DNA from: an uncultured Megasphaera sp.
Lineage (GTDB): Bacteria; Bacillota; Negativicutes; Veillonellales; Megasphaeraceae
DNA length: 64,000 bases
Reading direction: 5' to 3'
Assembly (NCBI GenBank): GCA_900540735.1
Contig: UQHB01000004.1
Span: forward strand, 38,534-102,533
Below are positions 31,876 through 41,867 of this stretch, one piece after another. How positions within the stretch are numbered: the first letter of the stretch is position 1; each line of letters opens with the position of its first letter. The notes under the pieces were generated by a model. It saw only the letters and a program-made list of their open reading frames with translations, made no database searches and was not told the DNA's origin. The position numbers and the translations under genes were made by a program.

Positions 31876-34164
31876 ATGACACCACAAGACTGGCTTGGCG
31901 CAGACAATCAGCTGGGTATGGATATTTGGACAAATAAATATTGTAATAATGGCGAAAGTTTTGACCATTGGCTCGACCGTGTGAGCGGCCAAGATGAAGC
32001 TGTTAAAGAGTTGATTAAGGAACAGAAATTTCTCTTTGGCGGGCGTATTTTAGCCAATCGCGGCCTTGAATGTGAAGGGAAGAAAATTACCTTATCGAAC
32101 TGCTACGTCATGACACCGCCTGAAGATAATATTGAAAGTATTTTTGACCGCGCTGGGAAATTAGCCCGAACCTATAGTTATGGCGGCGGCTGCGGCATTG
32201 ATATTTCTAAACTCAGCCCGAAAGGGGCGCGCATTAATAACGCAGCCAAAGAAACGAGCGGCTCTATTTCCTTTATGACGCTTTATTCGCTCGTTACGGA
32301 ATTGATTGGGCAAAATGGCCGTCGCGGTGCCCTCATGATTTCCATCGACTGTTCTCATCCGGATGTGTTGGAATTTATTAAATTAAAAACCGATTTGGAC
32401 AAAGTGACAAAGGCCAATATTTCCATCCGCTTGAGCGATGAATTTATGCGAGCTGTCCAGAGCCGTTCTAAATTCCGTCTCCATTACACGCGTAAAGAAA
32501 CGGGGCAAGTCATTGAATCCATGGTCGATGCAGCCGACGTATTCTGTCTCATTGCCGAAACGAACTGGGACTACGCCGAACCGGGCGCATTATTCTGGGA
32601 CCGCATCAAATCGTGGAACCTCTTGGCCCATACGAAAGAATTTGCCTTTGCCGGAGTCAATCCTTGTGCAGAAGAACCGCTCCCGGCTGGCGGCTCCTGT
32701 CTCTTAGGTAGCATGAATTTAGCGCAATTTGTCAATCAGCCCTTTACGCCTAATGCAGTCTTTGATTTTGACGAATTTAAACGGTGCGTGGCTATCGCTG
32801 TACGTGCCCTTAACGATGTCCTCGATGAAGGCTTGCCCCTCCATCCGTTGCAGGAACAACGGGACAGCGTCAAAATGTGGCGGCAAATTGGCTTAGGCAT
32901 TATGGGTCTTGGCGACATGTTCATTAAAATGGGCATTACCTACGGCAGCCCTGATGCCGCTGCCTTTTGTCATGATATTGGCCTGGCCATGGCCGATACA
33001 GCTATTGCTACGTCGGCAAAACTAGCTCACGAACGGGGGGCCTTCGATATGTGCCACATCGATGAAATCATGAGTACCCCTTACTTTAAAGCCAATACAA
33101 CAGACGAAACGGCAGCTCTTGTGCGCGAATACGGCTTGCGCAACTCCCAACTCTTGACCATTGCCCCAACAGGGACGTTATCGACGATGCTCGGTATTTC
33201 CGGTGGTATTGAACCGATTTATGCGAACTTCTACGAACGGAAGACCGAATCCCTCCACGGTACGGATGTATATTACAAAGTCTATACACCTATTGTCGAA
33301 GGCTACATGAAAGCCCACGGCTTGAAAGATGACAGCCAGTTGCCGCCGTATTTCGTGACGGCTATGACCCTCGAATACCCACAGCGCATTGCTATGCAGG
33401 CTGCTTGGCAACAGCATATTGATGCGTCCATTAGCTCTACTGTCAATGTGCCGAATAGCTTTACAGTCAACGACACAGAACGGCTTTACATGCTGGCCTA
33501 TGAAAAAGGCTGTAAAGGTCTGACTATTTTCCGTGACGGCTGCAAGCGTGCCGGCATCTTGACGACTCATACAGATAATGAACCACAAGTGCCCATTGCC
33601 GGACAGGGCCTGGAACGAGGCGAAATCGTCAGCATTGATGACGATGTTATTGGCAAGAAACGCAAACTCATGACGGGCTGCGGCAGTCTTCATTGCTTAG
33701 CCTTCTTTGATCCACAAACAGGGGCACTCTTAGAAACGTATTTAAGCAAAGGCTCGACTGGTGGCTGTAACAACTTCATGATTGGTTTGTCCCGTATGAT
33801 TTCTATTAGTGCTCGTGCAGGCATCGATATTTACACTATCGTCGACCAGCTCAACTCGACTGGCGCGTGCCCGTCCTATTCTGTTCGCCGCGCAACTCGT
33901 GGCGATACGAGCCGTGGCTCATGCTGCCCCATGGCCGTTGGCAATGCCCTCCTCGATATGTACAATGAAGTACAGAAAGAATTGAAACAAACGGCTTCTG
34001 TTTCGCACGGTGCTGTACCAGAAAGGAAAACGCCTGTGAAAGCGAGAGCTGAAAAGAAAGTGACTGCTTCTGGCATGCTTTGCCCGCAATGCGGTGAACC
34101 CTTAGCTTTTGAAGGGGGCTGCAATACGTGCAAAAACTGCGGCTGGAGTAAATGCATGATTTAA
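31876..34164 (+). CDS. nrdJ: Adenosylcobalamin-dependent (class II) ribonucleoside-diphosphate reductase
   Basis: A 762-residue class II enzyme making deoxyribonucleotides with a B12 radical, so it works with or without oxygen. SNCYVM (active-site cysteine), YGGGCGIDIS, and NPCAEEPLPAGGSC with the radical-region cysteine and glutamate are intact, as is LLTIAPTGTLS. The C-terminal part has an LMTGCGSLHCLAFFDP and SKGSTGGCNNF domain found in B12-dependent reductases, and ends with a zinc-ribbon-like CPQCGEP---CNTCKNCGWSKC (residues about 730-760). AGGAGG precedes the ATG. Consistent with cobalamin use implied by cobT. Confidence 0.93.
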   Translation: MTPQDWLGADNQLGMDIWTNKYCNNGESFDHWLDRVSGQDEAVKELIKEQKFLFGGRILANRGLECEGKKITLSNCYVMTPPEDNIESIFDRAGKLARTYSYGGGCGIDISKLSPKGARINNAAKETSGSISFMTLYSLVTELIGQNGRRGALMISIDCSHPDVLEFIKLKTDLDKVTKANISIRLSDEFMRAVQSRSKFRLHYTRKETGQVIESMVDAADVFCLIAETNWDYAEPGALFWDRIKSWNLLAHTKEFAFAGVNPCAEEPLPAGGSCLLGSMNLAQFVNQPFTPNAVFDFDEFKRCVAIAVRALNDVLDEGLPLHPLQEQRDSVKMWRQIGLGIMGLGDMFIKMGITYGSPDAAAFCHDIGLAMADTAIATSAKLAHERGAFDMCHIDEIMSTPYFKANTTDETAALVREYGLRNSQLLTIAPTGTLSTMLGISGGIEPIYANFYERKTESLHGTDVYYKVYTPIVEGYMKAHGLKDDSQLPPYFVTAMTLEYPQRIAMQAAWQQHIDASISSTVNVPNSFTVNDTERLYMLAYEKGCKGLTIFRDGCKRAGILTTHTDNEPQVPIAGQGLERGEIVSIDDDVIGKKRKLMTGCGSLHCLAFFDPQTGALLETYLSKGSTGGCNNFMIGLSRMISISARAGIDIYTIVDQLNSTGACPSYSVRRATRGDTSRGSCCPMAVGNALLDMYNEVQKELKQTASVSHGAVPERKTPVKARAEKKVTASGMLCPQCGEPLAFEGGCNTCKNCGWSKCMI

Positions 34165-34177
34165 TAAAAAGATAGGG

Positions 34178-34222
34178 AATACTTGCTTTTAGAGAGTTTT
34201 TCTAGAAGCAAGTATTTTTTTT
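34178..34222 (+). terminator. Intrinsic terminator after the ribonucleotide reductase gene
   Basis: AATACTTGCTT and AAGCAAGTATT pair around a 16-base loop, followed by a run of T. Confidence 0.85.
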
Positions 34223-34233
34223 GTAAAAATAAG

Positions 34234-34261
34234 AGTACTACTATTGATTTTTTTTGGTATC
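34234..34261 (+). promoter_or_regulatory. Candidate TetR operator upstream of the regulator gene
   Basis: AGTACTA, 16 bases, GTATC. The same halves recur before the efflux genes at 34920-34946, suggesting one regulator for both. Confidence 0.45.
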
Positions 34262-34322
34262 CTTGTATTATACTTACTACAGCACTGAAAAGAATAAATA
34301 CAGTATCGAGGAGGAAGAGCAG

Positions 34323-34874
34323 ATGACGGAAGAAAAAGTAATTCTTGCGGCTTTAGAAGAAATTAAAATACATTCTTTAAAATTTACGATGGAAGATATG
34401 ACGCGGCGGCTCCACATGAGCAAAACGTCGCTTTATAAAAAGGTAGCGTCTAAGGACGCCCTCATTGCCGACATTGTGACGTATATGATAGAACGCTTTA
34501 ATCGGGAAGAACAAAAACGGATTACGCCGGACATGTCTATTGATGAAAAAAACGTAGCCCTTATTCAGTTATATACTGATACGGTTATGCCGTTTAACAA
34601 CGCTGTCTTTCGAGATTTACAGTATCTCTACGAAGACCAGTGGCAGCGGTGGCGCACGTTCCAGCAAGAGAAAATCGACGAACTCATGGCGATTTTACAA
34701 GCAGGCATTGATGCCGGTGTGTATCGGCCTGTCAATATAGGGATTATGCGCTATACCTTGGAGCATACGGTCAGTGCCTTAGGAGATGCAAGTTTTTTGA
34801 ATGACAATGGCCTGACCTATAGCGAAGCCATTCAAGGATTACGGGACATTATCTTTTATGGTATTAAGAAATAG
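34323..34874 (+). CDS. TetR/AcrR-family transcriptional regulator
   Basis: A 183-residue repressor. The TetR helix-turn-helix is at about residues 20-45 (FTMEDMTRRLHMSKTSLYKKVASKDAL). The remaining helical part is the ligand-binding and dimerisation domain. GAGGAGG places the start at 34323. It lies 85 bases before the HlyD-type efflux gene and shares a candidate operator with it, so it presumably represses the efflux operon. That operon is now broken, and this regulator is the only intact gene of the set. Confidence 0.9.
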   Translation: MTEEKVILAALEEIKIHSLKFTMEDMTRRLHMSKTSLYKKVASKDALIADIVTYMIERFNREEQKRITPDMSIDEKNVALIQLYTDTVMPFNNAVFRDLQYLYEDQWQRWRTFQQEKIDELMAILQAGIDAGVYRPVNIGIMRYTLEHTVSALGDASFLNDNGLTYSEAIQGLRDIIFYGIKK

Positions 34875-34878
34875 GGAC

Positions 34879-34912
34879 TTCCAAGTTCAGTTGAACTTGG
34901 ATTCCTTTTTAT
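34879..34912 (+). terminator. Intrinsic terminator after the TetR gene
   Basis: CCAAGTTCA and TGAACTTGG pair around a minimal loop, followed by ATTCCTTTTT. Confidence 0.75.
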
Positions 34913-34919
34913 CTTTGTA

Positions 34920-34946
34920 AGTACTATAAAAATATTTTTTAGTATC
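34920..34946 (+). promoter_or_regulatory. Candidate TetR operator upstream of the efflux operon
   Basis: AGTACTA and TAGTATC are near-perfect inverted halves around an AT-rich centre, directly before the ribosome site of the HlyD gene. Compare 34234-34261. Confidence 0.5.
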
Positions 34947-34958
34947 GGAGGTATCAAA

Positions 34959-36017
34959 ATGAATAGGCAGCATATTAAAGAAAGATTTCATACACTGTGG
35001 AAAAAGAATCGTACTATTTCTAAAATTGGTATTGTCGGCTTAATCGTCTGCGTCGTTGTCGGTGGGTTTTACTGGCAAGTGAGTCTGGCAAAGAATGTAC
35101 CAGAAGAAAATTGGGGCCTAGCGGAAGCGAAAGAAACGCCAGTGAATTCTAAAGTTGCTGGCCGAGTCGTACAGATTTACGTCAAAGAAGGGGATACAGT
35201 CCAACAAGGGCAGCTCTTGGCGCGCATTGACAAGGATACACAAGAAACGAACCGCACCCAAGCCGAAGCGGCACTATAAGCACAATACGCCCAAGTGCAA
35301 GCGACACTCGCCGGTAGTCAGACCGACCAAGGTGTCTTAGCGGCACAGCTCAATAGTGCCAAAGCTCAAGCGGTGCAAGCGAAAACGGCTCTTGACTTAG
35401 CGGCTCGCGATGAAGGTCGGTATCGTGATTTGCTCGCCCAGTCCGCTATTTCGCAGCAACAGTACGATAAAGCGAAAGCCCAACTTGACAACACCCAAAC
35501 CGCTTACGATGCAGCCCAAGCCGGTGTAGCTAGTGCCGAAGCGAGCCAGCAAAAGAACCAAGCCAATGCGGAAGCCGTCGCCGCACAACGGCAGCAAATG
35601 GCAGCGCTCCAAGGGAAAATCGATGCTGTTGCCGTTTCGGAAAAAGAAACGGAAATCCGTGCGCCCTTTAGCGGTGTCATTACGAAGAAATACGTCGAAG
35701 AAAATGGCTTAGTGTCCCAGACGACGCCGCTTTTTTCTATCCAAGACAGCAGCGATAACTGGGTTATTTTCAAAGTGAAAGAAACGGATTTAAGCCAGTA
35801 TCATGTTGGCGACAAACTGAGGATTACAGGCCGGGATAAAGCGTTAAAAGTACCGGGAACGATTGAAATGATTAACCGTAAAGCCGATTACACCACGGTG
35901 AAAGCGACGAATGAACGAGGCGATAAAGATATTGTCACGTTCGACGTAAAAGTCCGTACTAATTCGCCCGATGTTTGGCCAGGCATGCGCTTTCTCTTAC
36001 CAGCTGTAACGAAATGA
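34959..36017 (+). pseudogene. HlyD/EmrA-type membrane fusion protein gene with an in-frame stop
   Basis: Reading straight through gives a 352-codon membrane fusion protein: one N-terminal helix (about 23-43), a lipoyl half-motif VNSKVAGRVVQIYVKEGDTVQQGQ, a long Ala/Gln-rich coiled coil, and the second half EIRAPFSGVITKKYVEENGLV. A beta-barrel end follows. The frame is interrupted only by TAA at 35277-35279 (AEAAL-stop-AQYAQVQ), best explained as CAA to TAA. GGAGG precedes the start. It would link an inner-membrane pump to an outer-membrane channel such as TolC. The downstream permeases are damaged too, so loss of function is likely. Confidence 0.85.
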
Positions 36018-36028
36018 GGGATATATAG

Positions 36029-37022
36029 ATGAAGGCTTTTTTACACTACGTTCAATATGAAATATACCAGCTCTTTCACGTCCATCGCCGTACCGTAGCT
36101 GTGTTAGTCTGCCTGCCTTTCATCTATACTGTATTGTTTGGCGGCATGTTCTATCCGAGCGTCGTAAAACACGTACCTATTGGGATTGTCAATCTCGATA
36201 CAGGCATGGAAAGCACAGCTGTTATTCGAGAACTATCGACTGTACCGGAACTTGCCGTCGTCTTTACGGCGCAAGATGAAAAGACAGGGCAAGATGCACG
36301 GGCAGCAGCTCAAATTCAGGCACTCGTCATCATTCCACCAGATTTTAGTAAAGACCTTGGGCAATATAAGGGGACGAATATCGCGGTCTTAACGAATAAT
36401 ACGAATACCCTCCTCGGTGGGACAGCAATGAAAAATATTCAACCTGTCCTGGCGACGTATGGCGCGCAAGTCCAAGTGAAACAGGCTATTGCTGCAGGCA
36501 TTACGCCGCCGGCATGACTTAGCGCGCCATAGGGCAGCGATTATGCTGGCAACATTAAGTGTATATACCTTCGTCGAAACGGTTATTTTCTTAGGCTGTT
36601 TAGCTCTGGCATACAGTGTGTTTGATATTGTCGTGCAAACGGTGTCGGTACAACTCATCGGTATTATCGCTGCCTTTGCAGTTGCCATGACTTCCTTTGC
36701 CCTATTTGTCGGCACAGCTGTACGGAAAATTAGTAGTACTATTACGTTGCCCCTGTTTTACATCATGCCGTCTGTCCTCTTTTCCGGTGCCATTTGGCCG
36801 CGCTATTTTATGGATGCTATTAGCTTGTTGTTGTCGTATATTATGCCCATTGGTTACAGCACCAATACACTGCGAGATGTGTTGCTGCGCGGTACAGGAC
36901 CGACTTTTGCTAGCGATGTAGGCTGTTTACTGCTTTTTACGTTCCTCATGATGAGCAGTGCCATGTGGCTCGTGCGTAAGAAAATAGGGAAAGGAGAAAC
37001 TGCTCATGTGGTAAATCATTAA
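36029..37022 (+). pseudogene. ABC-2 type permease gene 1 with internal deletion and frameshift
   Basis: The first part (36029-36517) has helix 1 and the extracytoplasmic domain (PIGIVNLDTGMES, ALVIIPPDFSKDLG, NTLLGGTAMKNIQ) and stops at ITPPA. The second part, in another frame from about 36.51 kb, has four or five membrane helices starting HRAAIMLATLSVYTFVETV and ending LVRKKIGKGE. Compared with the paralogue at 37.0-38.1 kb, about 55-60 residues covering the second helix are missing at the break. So this is a deletion with a frame change, not a simple error. No ATPase gene is nearby. Confidence 0.82.
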
Positions 37023-38120
37023 ACGAGAATGGCATACGTTATTGACGAAACGGCTCTTAGTCTTCGTCGTCCTTTTAGGCGCGGCAACGGCTTATAGTTT
37101 ACTCGTCGGTAATTTATATAACGGCCATGTAGTCGAACATATTCCCGTCGTCGTCTGTGATTTGGAAGACTCCGCACCGAGTCGTGAAGTCATTCGTTCC
37201 TTACACGATGTCCATACGTATGACGTGTCCGTCGTTTCTAGCCAAGATGAAGGGGAAACGCTTCTGAACCAAAGAAAAGCCACGGTTATGGTCGTCGTTC
37301 CGCCTGATTTTTCCTTGCACTTAGGGCGGAATGAACAAGCACCTGTGGCAGTCATTACAGATGATACGAATACGTTACAGCAAAACTACACGCTCACGGA
37401 TATTCAAACGGTTTTAGGCACGATGAATGGCGTCTTAGCAGCTGAATATTACACCATTCACGGCGCGACCTATATTCCGCCTGCACCGATACAAATGAGT
37501 CTTCGCATTAGTGATAACCCGACGAATAGTTACGCTCTCTTTTATCTCTATGGCGTCATGCTCACCGCGGCACAGCTTGGGATTATGCTGGCTATTGCGG
37601 CAAGCGTACAAAGCGATAAAGGCACGCAGTATCATACGCTGCAAGCAATTGCTGTGAAAGAACTATTCTATGTTATCCTTTCTCTCGTTTCTGCAGCTAT
37701 CGGCTTAAGTGTTCTCATTTCGCTGTGGTATTTACCCTTTAAAGGGAGCGTTTTCTCTTTCTTTGTGCTCTATGCCGTCTTTGCCTTAGTTATCAGTAAT
37801 ATGGCCGTCTGCATTGCCATGTATTTCCGCACGCAAATCGCGATGATTCAGTGCCTCGTTTTCTATGCGTTACCAGCATTTTTGCTGGCTGGTTACATTT
37901 GGCCCGTCCATGCCATGATTCCCTTATGGAAAGTCTTTTCTGCTTTTATTCCGCTCCATTACATTATGGCTGATTTCCGCAGTATAGCCCTGACGGGCAG
38001 TGTGCCTGGTATCCTACAGGATATGCCGTTCTTGGCGGTGCTGCAGTCGTTCTTATGGGAATTAATGCCGTTTTCCTTATGCTCCAAAAACATAAAAGAG
38101 TTTCTGAAAAGATTGCGTAA
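37006..38120 (+). pseudogene. ABC-2 type permease gene 2 with early stop and late frameshift
   Basis: AAGGAG places the start at 37006, but codon 3 is TAA (37012-37014) ahead of IIKREWHTLLTKRLLVFVV. The body is otherwise complete: helix 1, extracytoplasmic domain with PVVVCDLEDSAPSRE and VMVVVPPDFS, IPPAPIQMSLRISDNP and five more helices. Near 38.03 kb the frame slips: the present frame runs on as LQSFLWELMP to 38151, while the other frame gives the expected VLGGAAVVLMGINAVFL---HKRVSEKIA ending at 38120. An in-frame restart at 37042 could give a truncated protein. Two lesions make it a likely pseudogene. Confidence 0.8.
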
Positions 38121-38147
38121 AAATCATCGTACAGCGTTATACTTGTC

Positions 38148-38176
38148 TTGACAGAATAGACGCATGTGTTTATAAT
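38148..38176 (+). promoter_or_regulatory. Consensus sigma-70-type promoter of the serine operon
   Basis: TTGACA (38148-38153), exactly 17 bases, TATAAT (38171-38176), just upstream of the T-box leader. Confidence 0.9.
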
Positions 38177-38194
38177 AAGCATAAATTTAAGAGA

Positions 38195-38403
38195 TGCAAT
38201 GAAAGAGAAGCAACTTAGTTCTTCCGCGCAGAGAACTGTCGGCTGGTGCAAGACAGTAGGTGGCTAAGGCGTTCCGCTCTGGAGCAGCAAATGATGAATT
38301 TGACGGGTCCGCCCGATATCGCGGTTCAAGTTGGCCGAAAGGCAAGTTGGGTGGCAACGCGGGAAATATACTCTCGTCCCTTTGATGGGACGGGAGTTTT
38401 TTG
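38195..38403 (+). promoter_or_regulatory. Serine-specific T-box leader with terminator
   Basis: The T-box core GGGTGGCAACGCGGG is at 38348-38362, followed by terminator stem CTCTCGTCCC/GGGACGGGAG with a T-run to 38402. Upstream lies stem I with AGAGAACTG and GGTGCAAGACAG. The putative specifier TCC (38273-38275, a serine codon) sits in GTTCCGCTCTGGAGC on the 3' side of stem I. Uncharged tRNA-Ser(GGA) would bind and stabilise the antiterminator, switching on serC-serA-phosphatase-serS when charged serine tRNA is low. Confidence 0.9.
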
Positions 38404-38459
38404 TTTATAAAATTGAGGGAAGCGTATCCCGGCGCGCTGGTCTCTATGAGGTGAAATAG

Positions 38460-39533
38460 ATGAAACGGGTGTACAATTTTAATCCAGGTCCATCGGCAAT
38501 GCCTTTGGAAGTACTCGAAGCAGTACAACAAGAGTTCCTTGATTTCAAGGGAACAGGCATGAGCATCGTGGAAATCAGCCACCGCAGTAAAGCCTATCAA
38601 GATATGCAAGACGATACGGTAGCGACGTTGAAACGACTTTTAAACATTCCCGATGGCTATCATGTCATTTTCATGCAAGGCGGCGGCAGTTTGCAGTTTG
38701 TCATGCATGCAGCCAATTTCTTACATAAAAAAGGCGGCTACATCAATACCGGGGTCTGGTCCGATAAAGCCATGCAGGCTGCGGCTCATTACGGTAAGGT
38801 CTACGAAATCGCATCGAGTAAGCAAGATAACTTCACGTATATTCCAACAGAAGAAGCCTTTCATATCCAGCCTGATACGGATTACGTATACATGACGGCA
38901 AATAACACGGTCCACGGTACAGAATGGCATCAATATCCGAAGTTTGACATTCCTATCATTTGCGACATGTCTAGTGATTTCTTGAGCCATCCTTTTGATG
39001 TGAGTAACTTCGATTACCTCTATGCTGGGGCACAAAAAAATATCGGCCCTGCCGGTGTCGTCGTGGGCATCATGAAAGATAGCTTCCTCCAGACAGCAAA
39101 CGATGAGTTGCCGAATATGCTGAAGTACAAGACCTTCGTCGATAAAGATTCGACGTACAATACGCCGCCAGTCTTTTGCATTTACTTTGTCAATAAAGTA
39201 GCGCACTGGCTCGAAGATAACGGCGGCCTAGCAGCCATGCAGCAACGCAATGAAGCAAAGGCGAAATTGATTTACGACGTTATCGATGAAAGCGACGGTT
39301 TTTATAAAGGACACGCGCAGAAAGATTCGCGGAGCCTCATGAATGTTACCTTCAATTTATCAACGCCTGAATTAGAAGCTGATTTCGTAGCAAAGGCTGC
39401 GGCACACGACCTCATCGGTATCAAAGGTCATCGCTCCATTGGCGGTTGCCGCGCTTCGCTCTATAACGCAGTGACCCTCGAAGGGTGCCAGAAATTAGCT
39501 GAGTTTATGAACGCATTTAAAGATAATCATTAA
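38460..39533 (+). CDS. serC: Phosphoserine aminotransferase
   Basis: SerC converts 3-phosphohydroxypyruvate and glutamate to phosphoserine (PLP enzyme). The 357-residue protein opens with the SerC signature YNFNPGPSAMP, has the PLP lysine in YAGAQKNIGPAG, and ends with KGHRSIGGCRASLYNAV. GAGG lies 7 bases before the ATG. First gene under the serine T-box and 36 bases before serA. Confidence 0.96.
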   Translation: MKRVYNFNPGPSAMPLEVLEAVQQEFLDFKGTGMSIVEISHRSKAYQDMQDDTVATLKRLLNIPDGYHVIFMQGGGSLQFVMHAANFLHKKGGYINTGVWSDKAMQAAAHYGKVYEIASSKQDNFTYIPTEEAFHIQPDTDYVYMTANNTVHGTEWHQYPKFDIPIICDMSSDFLSHPFDVSNFDYLYAGAQKNIGPAGVVVGIMKDSFLQTANDELPNMLKYKTFVDKDSTYNTPPVFCIYFVNKVAHWLEDNGGLAAMQQRNEAKAKLIYDVIDESDGFYKGHAQKDSRSLMNVTFNLSTPELEADFVAKAAAHDLIGIKGHRSIGGCRASLYNAVTLEGCQKLAEFMNAFKDNH

Positions 39534-39569
39534 GAGAGACACGGAATTCCGTGGAGAGGGGTATAGACA

Positions 39570-41162
39570 ATGAAAATTTTAGTAAGTGATGACGTTTCGG
39601 TCAAAGGTGTAGAATTATTACGAGAACACGGCTATGATGTCGATATTAAAACGAATTTAGATGAAGCAGGCTTAATCGAATGCATTGGCGAATACGACGG
39701 CCTCATTACCCGTTCTATGACGCATGTTACGAAAAAAGTTATTGATGCGGCTACGAAATTGAAAGTTGTTGGCCGTGCCGGTGTCGGTGTCGATAGCATC
39801 GACTTAAAAGAAGCAACGTATCACGGCATTGTCGTCGTCAATGCGCCGACAGCTAATACGATTGCTGCTACAGAACACACTTGCGCTATGATTATGGCCA
39901 TTACGCGTCACATTCCGCAGGCGCACAATTCCTTAATGGCTGGCAACTGGGACCGCAAGACTTTCACAGGCATTCAGCTCCAGAATAAGACGATTGGTAT
40001 CATCGGTGTAGGCCGCATTGGTTCCCGTATTGCCAAACGCATGCAGGCGATGGAAATGAAAACTATCGGCTACGACCCGTACATTCCAGAAGAACGGTTT
40101 AAACAGCTCGGCGTTGAATCGGTCGATTTAGACACCCTTTTAAGAACATCGGATTACATTACCATGCATACGCCGCTGACGAAGGAAACGCGCGGCATGA
40201 TTGGCAAGGAAGAAATTGCGAAAATGAAAGACGGTGTTCGTGTCATCAACGTTTCGCGCGGTGCTGTCCTCGACATCAATGCCTTAGCTGATGCCTTAAA
40301 GAGCGGCCACGTCGCTGGTGCTGCTGTCGATGTTTTCCCAGTAGAACCGCTTACCAAAGATATTAACCCATTCCTTGGCCTCGATAACGTCGTCATCACA
40401 CCGCATCTCGGTGCCTCTACGGTAGAAGCGCAAATCGGCGTTTCCGTCGACGTTGCCGAAGGCGTTATGGCAGCCCTCCACGACGAACCGGTACCGACAG
40501 CCGTCAATATGGCTCCTGTTCCGCAGAACGTGTACAACGTCATTCATCCGTACTTTGATTTGCTCGAACGCATGGGCATTATCGGTGTCTACCTCACAGA
40601 AGGGCCAATGAAAGAAATCCAAGTCGAATATACAGGCGAATTAGCCGAAACAGAAACGCGCCTCCTCACGACAGCTGCTTTAAAAGGTGCGCTCAATCCG
40701 ATTCTCCAAGACTCGGTCAACTTCGTCAACGCACCGGAAGTCGCTAAATCCCGTCATATTTCGGTAAAAGAAATTAAATCCCACGATAAAGGAACCTTCG
40801 TCGATGCCGTCACAGTCCGTATTAAAACGACGAAAGGCACGCACGAAGTTGTCGGTATGCTCTTTAATGGCACAGAAGCGAAAATTGTCCAAATCGATGG
40901 CTACCGCGTCGACTTCACGCCGGAAGGCTATTTGCTCTTAGCACCGCATGTAGACCAGCCGAACATGATCGGTCAGATTTCGACTATTCTCGGTCAGGCT
41001 CACATCAACATTACGGGCATGCAAGTTGGCCGTATGACTGAAAAGGGCACGAATATCATGGCTATTGCCGTCCAAGACGATATTCCCAACGATATTATGC
41101 TCAAACTCCGCTCCATTAACGGTATTTTAGATATGAAACTCATTCATTGCGAAATTCACTAG
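39570..41162 (+). CDS. serA: D-3-phosphoglycerate dehydrogenase
   Basis: SerA oxidises 3-phosphoglycerate to 3-phosphohydroxypyruvate, the first step of serine synthesis. At 530 residues it is the long form: substrate and NAD domains (GIIGVGRIGSRIAKRM; VINVSRGAVLD; catalytic His in ITPHLGAST), an intervening ASB domain and a C-terminal ACT domain (about 455-530, NMIGQISTILGQAHINI) that usually gives serine feedback. Follows serC in the T-box operon. The 9-base gap to the phosphatase gene suggests translational coupling. Confidence 0.96.
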   Translation: MKILVSDDVSVKGVELLREHGYDVDIKTNLDEAGLIECIGEYDGLITRSMTHVTKKVIDAATKLKVVGRAGVGVDSIDLKEATYHGIVVVNAPTANTIAATEHTCAMIMAITRHIPQAHNSLMAGNWDRKTFTGIQLQNKTIGIIGVGRIGSRIAKRMQAMEMKTIGYDPYIPEERFKQLGVESVDLDTLLRTSDYITMHTPLTKETRGMIGKEEIAKMKDGVRVINVSRGAVLDINALADALKSGHVAGAAVDVFPVEPLTKDINPFLGLDNVVITPHLGASTVEAQIGVSVDVAEGVMAALHDEPVPTAVNMAPVPQNVYNVIHPYFDLLERMGIIGVYLTEGPMKEIQVEYTGELAETETRLLTTAALKGALNPILQDSVNFVNAPEVAKSRHISVKEIKSHDKGTFVDAVTVRIKTTKGTHEVVGMLFNGTEAKIVQIDGYRVDFTPEGYLLLAPHVDQPNMIGQISTILGQAHINITGMQVGRMTEKGTNIMAIAVQDDIPNDIMLKLRSINGILDMKLIHCEIH

Positions 41163-41171
41163 GAGGTAACG

Positions 41172-41816
41172 ATGGTACGCATTATCCTTATCCGCCACGG
41201 CGAAACACAGTGGAATATTGAAGGCCGTTACCAAGGCCAAGAAGACACGCACTTGAGCGAACGGGGCCTCAAGCAAGGCCATCTCGTCGCTGAAGGCTTG
41301 AAAAATACGCCTATTGACGTGGCTATTTCTAGCCCCCTCGAACGGTCGTACATGACGTGCAAATTCTGCGCCGACTTACATCAGTTGCCAGTCCTCAAAG
41401 ACGACAGACTGCTCGAAATCAATCACGGCGAATGGGAAGGCTGCTTGGCCGGTGAAATTGAAGCAGAATATCCTCAAGAATTTAGCCAGTGGCACAGCCT
41501 GCCTCAGTACGTAACTATGCCCGGCCCAGGTGGTGAATCCCTTGAAGACGTACGCCGCCGTGTGCGCGATGCCTTCAATGAATACGCTGCGAAATACCAA
41601 GGGAAAACCGTTCTCGTTGCTGCCCATGATGCAGTCAATAAAGCGATTATTTGCGATATTATGGGTCTCGATATGAGCCATTTCTGGCAAATTAAACAAG
41701 ACAATACGTGCATTAACGTCCTCGAATACGACAAGGGACAATGGCGCGTGGTCTTGCTCAACTCGACAGCACATATGGGGGATTTGTTCAGCGGTATTGA
41801 ACAAAAAGGCCTATAA
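41172..41816 (+). CDS. Histidine phosphatase (PGM-like) family protein; candidate phosphoserine phosphatase
   Basis: A 214-residue branch I histidine phosphatase: LIRHGETQWN with the phospho-histidine His9, the second RHG-type site in VLVAAHDAVNKA, Arg in SSPLERSYMT and Glu in EINHGEWEG. Automatic naming would be phosphoglycerate mutase, but it sits between serA and serS under a serine T-box. Metal-independent phosphoserine phosphatases of this fold are known from Hydrogenobacter and some other bacteria. No serB is in the window. It may thus complete serine synthesis; alternative is a housekeeping mutase or other phosphatase. AGGAGG precedes the ATG. Confidence 0.88.
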   Translation: MVRIILIRHGETQWNIEGRYQGQEDTHLSERGLKQGHLVAEGLKNTPIDVAISSPLERSYMTCKFCADLHQLPVLKDDRLLEINHGEWEGCLAGEIEAEYPQEFSQWHSLPQYVTMPGPGGESLEDVRRRVRDAFNEYAAKYQGKTVLVAAHDAVNKAIICDIMGLDMSHFWQIKQDNTCINVLEYDKGQWRVVLLNSTAHMGDLFSGIEQKGL

Positions 41817-41867
41817 CGGTATAATAAAAGAAATGTTGTGATACCTACTAGAGGAGGACGAATTAGT

